From Acidobacteriota bacterium (lineage in GTDB: Bacteria > Acidobacteriota > Vicinamibacteria > Vicinamibacterales > UBA2999): a stretch of 64,000 nucleotides of DNA. The notes under the pieces are model-generated. The model made no database searches, was not told where the DNA came from, and saw only the letters and a program-made list of their open reading frames with translations. Below are positions 51,590 through 58,890 of this stretch, piece after piece. Every line of letters begins with the position of its first letter. Positions within the stretch are counted from its first letter, which is position 1. The position numbers were made by a program, and so were the translations under genes. The stretch lies in contig JADZCN010000146.1 in the NCBI GenBank assembly GCA_020851565.1, forward strand, positions 1 through 64,000. Reading direction: 5' to 3'.

Positions 51590-52756
51590 GTGGCGTGCAT
51601 CTTCAGCGAGAATGGCTCCTGCGTGCCGCCGTCGCTTCGCCGCCTCGCCTGGCCCCTTGCAGTTGCCGTCCTGGCGGCCGCGATGTACGTGGTGCGGGTC
51701 CGCCACGAGATGGTGGACTTCGGCGTGTACCACACGGCCGCCATCCGTGCGGTGCAGGCCGAGCCTCTCTATCGCGCCGACGACGGCCACTACCAGTTCA
51801 AATACCTGCCCGCGTTCGCCCTGGCCATGGCGCCGTTCGCCTGGCTGGGCCCCGAAACGGCGAAGGTGGCGTGGTACGCGCTGTCCGTCGGCTTGCTCTG
51901 GCTCTTCGTCCGCTGGTCGATCGCCGCCCTGCCCGATCGCCGGCGGTCTGTGCAGGCGCTCGCGTGGCTGACCGTCGTCCTCATGGCGAAGTTCTACGCG
52001 CACGAGCTGAACCTCGGGCAGTCCAACATCCTGCTCGGGTTCGTCCTCGTGGCGGCCCTCGTGGCGGCGCAGCGTGGCCGGCACGGCCTCGCTGGCGCGC
52101 TCGTCGGTCTCGGCATCTTCGTGAAGCCCTACGCCGCGATTCTGCTGCCCTGGCTTCCGCTCGTGTCAGGCACCGCGGGGCCGGTCGCGGCGGCCGCTGT
52201 GTTCGGCGCCGGCCTGGCGCTGCCGGCCCTTGCTCACGGGTGGCAGGGCAATCTCGATCTCCTCGCGGCGTGGTATCGGACGGTGACGGAGACCACCGCG
52301 CCGAACCTGATGGTCGCCGAGAACATCTCGATCGCCGCCACGTGGGCGAAGTGGATTGGCGCAGGCCCGGAGGCGGCGCGCCTGGCGGTGGCGACACTGG
52401 TGGCGGCGCTGGCGGGGGCGGGGTGGGTGATGTGGCGCCGGAAGCACGTGCCGAGCCCGGCATACCTCGAATTCGGGTTGCTGATGCTGCTCGTGCCGCT
52501 CATCTCGCCGCAGGGCTGGGATTACGTGCTGCTGCTGGCGACGCCAGCCGTCGTCTGCCTCGTGGACCGGTTCGGGACGATGACCGTGCCCTGGCGCATC
52601 GTCACGGGCGCGGCGCTCGGCACCATGGGCTTCACGATCTTCGATCTGCTGGGGCGCGCGCTCTATTCCCGGCTGATGGCGGTCAACGTCATCTCGATCT
52701 GCGCGCTCGTGCTGATCGTGTGCCTGATCCAGTTGCGCGCGCGGGCCGCCGCGTAA
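51590..52756 (+). CDS. GT87-family (DUF2029) polyprenyl-phosphate-sugar glycosyltransferase
   Basis: A 388-residue integral membrane GT-C enzyme with about ten helices. The first periplasmic loop carries an Asp (MVDFGVYHTAAI) in the usual catalytic position of GT87 mannosyl/arabinosyltransferases, followed by FKYLPAFALAMAPF. Acceptor and sugar are unknown. Starts at GTG 51590 and GTG 51623 are both possible; the second begins right before the first membrane helix. Confidence 0.8.
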   Translation: MACIFSENGSCVPPSLRRLAWPLAVAVLAAAMYVVRVRHEMVDFGVYHTAAIRAVQAEPLYRADDGHYQFKYLPAFALAMAPFAWLGPETAKVAWYALSVGLLWLFVRWSIAALPDRRRSVQALAWLTVVLMAKFYAHELNLGQSNILLGFVLVAALVAAQRGRHGLAGALVGLGIFVKPYAAILLPWLPLVSGTAGPVAAAAVFGAGLALPALAHGWQGNLDLLAAWYRTVTETTAPNLMVAENISIAATWAKWIGAGPEAARLAVATLVAALAGAGWVMWRRKHVPSPAYLEFGLLMLLVPLISPQGWDYVLLLATPAVVCLVDRFGTMTVPWRIVTGAALGTMGFTIFDLLGRALYSRLMAVNVISICALVLIVCLIQLRARAAA

Positions 52757-52763
52757 TTTCACG

Positions 52764-52798
52764 TTGGCGGCGACGAGCCCAGCGCATATCCTTCCGCG
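52764..52798 (+). promoter_or_regulatory. Promoter of the sodium:solute symporter gene (leaderless)
   Basis: TTGGCG (52764-52769), 17 bases, TATCCT (52787-52792), then 6 bases to the ATG at 52799. Spacing fits a sigma-70-type promoter whose transcript would begin at or next to the start codon. No Shine-Dalgarno is present. Confidence 0.5.
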
Positions 52799-54175
52799 AT
52801 GCTCCTGACGGTCGTCGCGATCTACATGCTGGGCACGCTGGTCGCGGGCGCGGTGCTCAGCAGCCGGATCAAGCGTGTCTCGGACTACCTGGTGGCCGGC
52901 CGGAACCTGGGCCTCGCCCTCACGACCGCGTCGCTGGCAGCCGTGCAGATTGGGGCCGGCGTCGTCCTGGGGGGCGCCGAGGTGGGTGCCGCGTCGGGCA
53001 TCTGGCCCGGCATGTGGTACGGGCTTGGGTGCGGGCTGGGCCTCATCCTGGCGGGCCTCGTCGCGGCCGAGCGGCTGCGCAATCTCGGTGGCATCGTCCC
53101 CATCGACTTTTTCGCCCACCGCTACGGCGAGAGCCGGGGCGTGCGGCTATGGGCGTCCATCTCCAACATCCCCAGCCTGCTCGGCATCTTTGCCGCGCAG
53201 TTGATGGCCGCGGGCAGCGTGCTCTCGGGCTTTGGTGTCGACTTCACCTACGCGGTGCTCGGCATCGGCGCGGTCATCCTCTTCTCGAACGTGATGAGCG
53301 GCATGTGGGGCGTGGTGGCCGCGGACTTCTTCCAGGTGTCCATCATCGCCCTGGGCATCCCGCTCACGGCCTGGGCCGCCGTGAGCCAGGCCGATGCAGG
53401 CACGGCGTCGGCGGTGCTGGCCACGCCGTTCATTCCCGAGGGCATGGGCACGCGGGCCGTGTTCCTGATCACGCCGTTCCTGCTCTCGATCTCGGTGTCC
53501 TACGACGCCTTCATCCGCTACCAGTCGGCGAAGAGCGCCTCGATCGCGAAGTGGGGCTGCATCCTCTCGGGCATCCTCGTCATCGTGGTCAGCTTCTGCG
53601 CGTCGATGATCGGCGCCGCAGGCAAGGCCGCGTTCCCGTCCGTGGAGAACGGCAGCGTCCTCACGCACGTCGTGACGACCACGCTGCCGCCGTTGCTGGC
53701 CGGGGTGGTGGTGTCGGCGCTGCTGGCGGCGGCGATGTCCACGGCCAACGCGCTTCTCATCTCGATGGCGGGCTGCTTCACGCGCGACTTCTACAACAAG
53801 GTGCTCAATCCTGAGGCGGAAATCGAGCACCTGCCGAAGGCCACGCGCTACGCGCGGTTCGCAGTGGCCGTATCGCTGGTGCTGGGGGTCGTGGTCGCCC
53901 TGCGCGCGCGGGGCATCCTTGACACCATCATCATCTTCAACTACCCCTACATGGGCAGCATGCTGGTGCCGCTGCTGGGCGGCCTGCTGTGGAAGGGCGG
54001 CACCACGAAGGGCGCCTATGCGGCGATGTGGGTGGGCGGCGCGATCGGTGTCGCTGCGTTCCTGGTGGGCGTGCCGGGACCCTTCCAGGGCCTCGTGAAC
54101 ATCGACCTGGCCTTGCTCATCGCGTTTGCGGTGTCAGCGCTGGTGTTCGTGGCCGTCAGCCGCGCAGTGAAATAA
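52799..54175 (+). CDS. Sodium:solute symporter family transporter
   Basis: A 458-residue inner-membrane SSS-family transporter with about 12-13 helices. It shows the family opening (VSDYLVAGRNLGLALTTASL), IGAGVVLGGAEVG in the Na/substrate region and, later, AAAMSTANALLISMAGCFTRD. The substrate (sugar, amino acid or organic acid) is not evident. The gene stands alone between GT87 and a repeat array; the promoter is described separately. Confidence 0.92.
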   Translation: MLLTVVAIYMLGTLVAGAVLSSRIKRVSDYLVAGRNLGLALTTASLAAVQIGAGVVLGGAEVGAASGIWPGMWYGLGCGLGLILAGLVAAERLRNLGGIVPIDFFAHRYGESRGVRLWASISNIPSLLGIFAAQLMAAGSVLSGFGVDFTYAVLGIGAVILFSNVMSGMWGVVAADFFQVSIIALGIPLTAWAAVSQADAGTASAVLATPFIPEGMGTRAVFLITPFLLSISVSYDAFIRYQSAKSASIAKWGCILSGILVIVVSFCASMIGAAGKAAFPSVENGSVLTHVVTTTLPPLLAGVVVSALLAAAMSTANALLISMAGCFTRDFYNKVLNPEAEIEHLPKATRYARFAVAVSLVLGVVVALRARGILDTIIIFNYPYMGSMLVPLLGGLLWKGGTTKGAYAAMWVGGAIGVAAFLVGVPGPFQGLVNIDLALLIAFAVSALVFVAVSRAVK

Positions 54176-54180
54176 AGAAA

Positions 54181-54345
54181 CCACGAAGGCACGAAGGTCA
54201 CGAAGACGCCACGAAGATCAAGACCTCAAGACCTCAAGACCTCAAGACCTCAAGCCCTCAAGCCCTCAAGCCCTCAAGACCCCAAGCCCCCAGGACCTCG
54301 AGACCCCAGGACCTCAAGTCCCAAGCCCCAAGCCCCAAGCCCCTC
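54181..54345. repeat. Two adjoining short tandem arrays
   Basis: First, about 38 bases of CACGAAGG-type units (54181-54218). Then a long run of AAGACCTC/AAGCCCTC octamers, degrading to 7-base AAGCCCC units. The run starts just after the symporter stop and ends inside the stop codon of the convergent ferredoxin gene. Confidence 0.92.
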
Positions 54346-54628
54346 AAGTCCTCGGCCTGCACTCGGCCCGTGGCTTCCAGTTCACCCGCATCGCCGGCGG
54401 GCGGTTGAGGACGATGGCGCCGGGCTCGGGGCAGATGTCCACGCAGCTGCCTTCGTACCAGCACTCGCCGGGGTAGAGCACCAGCGGCGGCCCGCCTTTC
54501 TCGGCGTTCGGCAGGAACAGGTCCACCGGGCACACGTGGAGGCACAGGTTGCAGCCCGTGCAGGCCTCCGGGAAGATCGTGATGGGATCGACGATCGCCT
54601 GGTCGGGGATCGCGAGGACCTTCTTCAT
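54344..54628 (-). CDS. AprB-like dicluster ferredoxin with an altered second cluster
   Basis: A 94-residue ferredoxin. Cluster 1 is complete: CTGCNLCLHVCP (C23, C26, C29, C33). The second motif reads CWYEGSCVDICP (C56, Glu59, C62, C66): related AprB-type proteins have CWHCGxC, so one ligand Cys is Glu. This suggests a 3Fe or Glu-ligated cluster. It is paired with the flavoprotein upstream through an ATGA overlap, so it probably transfers electrons to or from its FAD. Confidence 0.87.
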   Translation of the reverse strand: MKKVLAIPDQAIVDPITIFPEACTGCNLCLHVCPVDLFLPNAEKGGPPLVLYPGECWYEGSCVDICPEPGAIVLNRPPAMRVNWKPRAECRPRT

Positions 54629-56562
54629 GCGCGCCCCTTCGCGATGTAGTCCTGGTTGTGCCGCTCGTAGTTCTCGGTGAGGTTCCCGTAGTAGTCGATG
54701 GGCAGCGACCCGTTCCTCACGCCGCTCTCGTCCTTCCAGACGGTGACGAACTTGTGCCACTCCGGCGGGTCCATCTCGGGGTAGTCCAGCCGCGTGAACT
54801 GCAGCTGGTGCGAGCTGGCTCTGCGCGCCAGGCACGAGTGGATGACGAGCTCCGCGTTGGTCAGCACGTTGAGCGTCTCCTGCGCGCGCAGCAGGTCGTG
54901 CGGGTTGCGCGCGACGAGGCTTCTCGAGGCCTCCTTCAGGTCCTCGAGGCCGCGCAGGCCCTCGTTCAGCAGGTCGTCGCTCTTCACGGCGCCGCAGTAG
55001 TTCTGCATCACGCGCGTGATGGCCTCGGCCAACGCCTGCCAGCTGAGGCCGCTCTGCCGCGTCAGCGGCTCGAAGAGGCGCGTGCGCTCGGCATCCACCT
55101 GCGGCTGGTGAATGGCGACGGGCCCGTGCGTGGCGGCGTAGTCGGCGGCGTGCCGGCCCGCGTAGTGCCCGGTGGCCGCGGCGTGGCCCACGCAGTCGGA
55201 CGCGAAGAGCACGTCGCCCGCGGCGAAGAGGCCCTCGAGGTTCGTCATCAGGCGCCAGTCGTTGACCATGCCGCCGGGGATGCCGAAGAACTGCCGCTCC
55301 TGCGGGAGGAACTGCCCCGAGCGCCAGCCGTCCCCGTAGCTCTGGAGCGCGTCGCGGGAAGGGTCGAAGCCGGCATTGTTGTAGGCCGCGTAGACGGGCG
55401 TGCGCGTCTTGCCTTCGTTCCCGACCATCATCCCCCAGATGACGCGGCGCTCGGTCTCGGGCATGCTCGTGAGGTCGGCGTAGAAGGGGAGCTTGTAGCC
55501 CCGCTTCACCGCCTCTTCCACCGGCATCGTCTCGGGTCCCTGGAACTCGTAGAAAGGAAAGTCGGGCTCGCCGCCCCCCTTCATGTAGAACTTCTGTCCG
55601 GGCGCGGGGCGATAGCGCTCGGCCACCGTCTTCAGCTCGTTCCCGTCGCGGTCCAGCCAGGGGATCTGCCGCCCCTCGGCATCGATCATCGTGCACGCGT
55701 ACCACGTGTTGTGGTTGTTGCCCGTGCTGTAGGGCGGGAAGCTGCGCAGGCCCGACCACTCGCCGCGGAGCGACTTCTCGAGCATGGTGAAGGATCCGCC
55801 CACGCGCCACGCCATGGCGTGGCCGTCACCCGTGCACTGCGGCGGGCGGAACTCGGAGATGCCGGTGGCGCCGGGCGCGAAGAGCCACAGGCGCGTAGGG
55901 CGCGACATGCAGAACACCACGGCCTTCGCGCGGCAGACGGTGAACTTCCCCGTGCGGCCGTTGATCGCGACCGCGCCGACGACGCGCGCGCCCATGCGGC
56001 CGCCTTCGGTGAGCAGGCCCGCGCCCATGGTGCGGTCCACGACCTGTGCCCGCATGATCTTGGCACCCCGGTACATCGCGCGCTTGAACGTGGTGCCCCA
56101 CACGCGCAGCGTGAAGCGGTTCACGTAGTCGTACGCGAACATGAACTTCGTCTCGTCGTCGCGGAAGTCCGCGCCCTTGAACTCGTCGTCCGTGTCGCGG
56201 ATCTTGGCGCCGTAGCGCTCGAGGTCCAGGAGGCGATCGTAGGATTCGCGCGCCTCGATGTAGTGCGAGATGCCGTTGTTGTAGCCGCGGTGGCCGCGGA
56301 TCATCGCGTCGGCCAGCTCCTCGGGCGTGACGCGCGAGCAGGGATTGGTGGCGGCCATCTCCCAGTGGTCGCACCCCGACCCCATGGCGCCGCTGGTCAT
56401 CGTGGCGGCCTTCTCCCAGAGGACGACGCGGGCGCCGCGGCTGGCCGCGCCCATGGCGGCAAAGCAGCCCGAGGCGCCGCCGCCGATGACGAGGACATCG
56501 GTGTCGATTTCCTCGGTCTTGTCCCACTCGACGGGATACGGCCACTCGACGGCTTCGTGCAT
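54625..56562 (-). CDS. FAD-dependent fumarate reductase/AprA-like flavoprotein
   Basis: A 645-residue flavoprotein of the succinate dehydrogenase/fumarate reductase/adenylylsulfate reductase A-subunit family. FAD motif VLVIGGGASGCFAAMGAASR (residues ~23-42); FAD-site GLFAAGDVLFASDCVGH; C-terminal FTRLDYPEMDPPEW. It forms a two-gene unit with the AprB-like ferredoxin. No sat, aprM, dsr or cytochrome b anchor gene is present, so sulfate or fumarate reduction is not supported; the true substrate is unknown. AGGGG precedes the ATG. Confidence 0.87.
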   Translation of the reverse strand: MHEAVEWPYPVEWDKTEEIDTDVLVIGGGASGCFAAMGAASRGARVVLWEKAATMTSGAMGSGCDHWEMAATNPCSRVTPEELADAMIRGHRGYNNGISHYIEARESYDRLLDLERYGAKIRDTDDEFKGADFRDDETKFMFAYDYVNRFTLRVWGTTFKRAMYRGAKIMRAQVVDRTMGAGLLTEGGRMGARVVGAVAINGRTGKFTVCRAKAVVFCMSRPTRLWLFAPGATGISEFRPPQCTGDGHAMAWRVGGSFTMLEKSLRGEWSGLRSFPPYSTGNNHNTWYACTMIDAEGRQIPWLDRDGNELKTVAERYRPAPGQKFYMKGGGEPDFPFYEFQGPETMPVEEAVKRGYKLPFYADLTSMPETERRVIWGMMVGNEGKTRTPVYAAYNNAGFDPSRDALQSYGDGWRSGQFLPQERQFFGIPGGMVNDWRLMTNLEGLFAAGDVLFASDCVGHAAATGHYAGRHAADYAATHGPVAIHQPQVDAERTRLFEPLTRQSGLSWQALAEAITRVMQNYCGAVKSDDLLNEGLRGLEDLKEASRSLVARNPHDLLRAQETLNVLTNAELVIHSCLARRASSHQLQFTRLDYPEMDPPEWHKFVTVWKDESGVRNGSLPIDYYGNLTENYERHNQDYIAKGRA

Positions 56563-56633
56563 GCCCCTGAGCCTAAGGGGAGGGGACCGGCCGGGTCATT
56601 GGCGAAATGATAAAATGTTCTCAGATTATATAA

Positions 56634-56751
56634 ATCCGCAGATCACGCTGATTACGCAGATGACCTCTTCTCGGTGCCGTCCTTCCCAAACACACGGTTG
56701 CCAGGGTGAGTACCCTGAGCGAAATCCGCGAAATCTGCGTAATCTGCGGAT
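56634..56751. repeat. Inverted-repeat element with ATCCGCAGAT-type arms
   Basis: The right arm ATCTGCGTAATCTGCGGAT (56733-56751) is complementary to a left arm split into two blocks (56634-56643 and 56650-56661). Inside the loop lies a perfect 6-bp hairpin (CAGGGT/ACCCTG, 56702-56717). It fills the divergent gap between the flavoprotein and the CadC-like regulator and shares its core with the 25-bp array at 33260-33394. Confidence 0.8.
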
Positions 56752-56787
56752 CGCCCCCATCTGCGCGAATCCATCCCCACCCGCGTA

Positions 56788-58143
56788 ATGGGCCGCGTAA
56801 TGGGCACGCGCATCACCTATCACTTCGGTCCCTTCGCCCTGCACGCGGCCAGCCGGCTGCTGGTACGAGACGGGGCCGTCGTGCCGCTCACGTCGAAGGC
56901 GTGCGAGACGCTGCTGGCGCTGGTTCGGCGCGCCGGCACCGTGGTGGGCAAGGACGAGCTGCTGCGGCAGGTCTGGCCCAATGCCGTGGTCGAGGAGTCG
57001 AACCTGACGCAGACCATCTTCATGCTGCGCCGGGCGCTGGGCGACAACGTTCGGGAGCATCGCTTCATCGTCACGGTGCCCAAGCAGGGTTACTGCTTCG
57101 TGGCCGAGGTGCGCGAGCGGCCCGATGCGGGCCGGCCCGCGGCGGGCCCACCCCCGCTGGCCCGCACCCTGCTGGGGCGGCGGCACCCCGGGAGCGCCGA
57201 GGCCTATCAGCTCTGCCTGAAGGGGCGTCACTTCTGGGAAAAGCGTACGGCGGCCGCGGTGGAGAAGGCGATCCGCTGCTTCGAGCAGGCCATCGAGAAG
57301 GATCCACGATCGGCGAAGGCCTATGCCGGCCTGGCCGACTGCTACGCCATTCTCAGCCAGTGCAGCCGGCTGCCGCCCGCTGACACCATGCCGAGGGCAC
57401 GTGCCGCTGCCCTCGAAGCACTGCGCATCGACGAGGGGACGGCCGAAGCGCACGCGTCGCTGGGCCTCGTGAAGATGCTCTACGACTGGGACTGGACCGG
57501 CGCCGAGGCCGCGTTTCACCAGGCGCTGGCCCTCGACTCGGGCTACGCCACCGCGCATCACTGGCATGGGATGCTGCTGGCGGCGCGCGGGCGGGTCAAC
57601 GAGGCCATCGCGGCGCTGGAGCGCGCGCAGCAGCTCGAGCCGCTGTCGGTGGCCATCAACACCGACCTTGGCCTGGTGCTGTACCTGGCGCGCCGGTACG
57701 ACGAAGCGGTCAATCAATATCGGGCGGCCATCGACCTCGACCCCACGTTCACCGACGCGCAGACGGGCATCCTGATGGCCTACGGCGAGATGGGCATGCC
57801 CCTGCAGCCGATCTCGGAGTTCATGCGCGCGCCCGAGGCGCTCAGCCGCGAGGCGGCCGCCAGGCTCGAGTTGGCATTCGCGCGCTCGGGCGTGCGCGGC
57901 TACTGGCGCGCGTTCCTGGACCTGGCCGACGCGCCATCGAGCGAGGTGCACTGCTCGCCCTACGTGCGGGCGCGCCTCTACGCGGCGGTGGGCGACGTGT
58001 CGCGCGCGCTGCAGTGGCTCGAGACCGCGCGGGACGTGCGCGACGCCGGCCTCTCGCTGCTCCGGGTGGACCCGGGGCTCGACACGCTGCGCGCCGAGCC
58101 GCGGTTCCGGGCCGTCCTCGACCAGGTGGGCCTGGCCGCTTGA
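56788..58143 (+). CDS. CadC-like winged-helix regulator with TPR repeats
   Basis: A 451-residue protein. Residues ~8-108 form an OmpR/PhoB-type winged helix (LTSKACETLLALVRRAGTVVGKDELL, then ESNLTQTIFMLRRALGD and the VPKQGYCFVAEV wing). The rest is TPR-like repeats (YAGLADCYAILSQ, TAEAHASLGLVKM). No membrane helix is evident. This layout is widespread in Acidobacteriota; targets are unknown. It starts at ATG 56788 or 56800; the domain begins just after either. Confidence 0.87.
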   Translation: MGRVMGTRITYHFGPFALHAASRLLVRDGAVVPLTSKACETLLALVRRAGTVVGKDELLRQVWPNAVVEESNLTQTIFMLRRALGDNVREHRFIVTVPKQGYCFVAEVRERPDAGRPAAGPPPLARTLLGRRHPGSAEAYQLCLKGRHFWEKRTAAAVEKAIRCFEQAIEKDPRSAKAYAGLADCYAILSQCSRLPPADTMPRARAAALEALRIDEGTAEAHASLGLVKMLYDWDWTGAEAAFHQALALDSGYATAHHWHGMLLAARGRVNEAIAALERAQQLEPLSVAINTDLGLVLYLARRYDEAVNQYRAAIDLDPTFTDAQTGILMAYGEMGMPLQPISEFMRAPEALSREAAARLELAFARSGVRGYWRAFLDLADAPSSEVHCSPYVRARLYAAVGDVSRALQWLETARDVRDAGLSLLRVDPGLDTLRAEPRFRAVLDQVGLAA

Positions 58144-58196
58144 TCAGCCAGGTGGGTGGCGGGACCCATGGACGCCATCCCGCGGTCCCGGCGTTG

Positions 58197-58232
58197 GTTG
58201 ACTAATTATATTAGCTAACCTACAGTGGAGGC
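58197..58232 (+). promoter_or_regulatory. Toxin-antitoxin promoter with operator palindrome in the spacer
   Basis: TTGACT (58198-58203), 17 bases, TACAGT (58221-58226), then 6 bases to the antitoxin ATG, so the message should start at the AUG. An AT-rich dyad (58197-58219; core CTAAT-TAT-ATTAG, 8 of 10 positions paired per arm) covers the -35 and the spacer. It is the likely binding site for autorepression by the antitoxin. A GGAG also lies just upstream of the ATG. Confidence 0.65.
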
Positions 58233-58475
58233 ATGAAGGCGCCGAAGCAGGTGAACGTGCACGAGGCGAAAACGCAGCTGTCGCGGTTGCTCGCCGACGT
58301 CGAGCGAGGGCGCGAGGTCATCGTGGCGCGGGACGGCGTGCCGATCGCGAAGCTGGTGCCGTTTCCGGCGCCCGGCAGGCGCCTGCGCGTCGGGAACTGG
58401 AAAGGGAAGATCCGGATTGCGCCGGACTTCGACGCTCCGATGACCGGGGCCGAGCTCAAGGAGTGGGGCTTCTGA
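58233..58475 (+). CDS. Phd/YefM-family antitoxin
   Basis: An 80-residue antitoxin. The N-terminal Phd DNA-binding fold is clear (VNVHEAKTQLSRLLADVERG, VIVARDGVPIAKLVP). The C-terminal ~30 residues (FDAPMTGAELKEWGF) are the flexible toxin-binding part. The PIN toxin gene overlaps its end by 13 bases. It probably binds the palindrome upstream and represses its own promoter, with the toxin as co-repressor, as known for the family. Confidence 0.92.
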   Translation: MKAPKQVNVHEAKTQLSRLLADVERGREVIVARDGVPIAKLVPFPAPGRRLRVGNWKGKIRIAPDFDAPMTGAELKEWGF

Positions 58476-58864
58476 GGCTGCTGCTCGACACGCACTGCTG
58501 GCTGTGGCTGAAGGAGGACCCGGCCCGCCTTCCGTCACCGCTGCGTCGCCGCATCGTGCGCGACCCACTGAAGCTGGTCCTTTCGGTCGCCAGCGTGATG
58601 GAGATCGGCATCAAGCAGGCGACCGGGCGCTTGAGACTGAGCGACGATCCCGGGCGGCTCGTGGCCGAGCTCATCGAAGACGGTGTCGTTCCGCTCGCCG
58701 TCACCGTCGAACACGCGCTGCGAATGGCGTCCCTGCCGCCGCTTCACCGCGACCCTTTCGATCGGCTCCTCGTTGCCCAGGCTCAGGTCGAAGGTTTGAC
58801 GCTGGTGAGCGCCGACCCGGGCGTGCTGGCGTACGACGTCGCGAGCCTCGATGCCCGGAAGTAA
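58463..58864 (+). CDS. VapC-type PIN-domain toxin
   Basis: A 133-residue PIN-domain ribonuclease. The acidic residues are visible: LLLDTHCWLW (Asp), SVMEIGIKQ (Glu), HRDPFDRLLVAQA (Asp) and SADPGV (Asp), a complete metal site. The start is GTG 58463, within the end of the antitoxin gene, consistent with translational coupling that keeps toxin below antitoxin. PIN toxins of this subgroup cleave RNA. The pairing (Phd antitoxin with PIN toxin) is common. Confidence 0.9.
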   Translation: MGLLRLLLDTHCWLWLKEDPARLPSPLRRRIVRDPLKLVLSVASVMEIGIKQATGRLRLSDDPGRLVAELIEDGVVPLAVTVEHALRMASLPPLHRDPFDRLLVAQAQVEGLTLVSADPGVLAYDVASLDARK

Positions 58865-58890
58865 CATGACGCGTGCGGGATGCCGCATTC

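Noticed and set aside
54625-56562. Calling the flavoprotein AprA or succinate dehydrogenase SdhA
   Set aside because: No Sat, Dsr or Sdh membrane or iron-sulfur partner genes are present, and the partner ferredoxin lacks a cluster Cys. Only family membership is supported.
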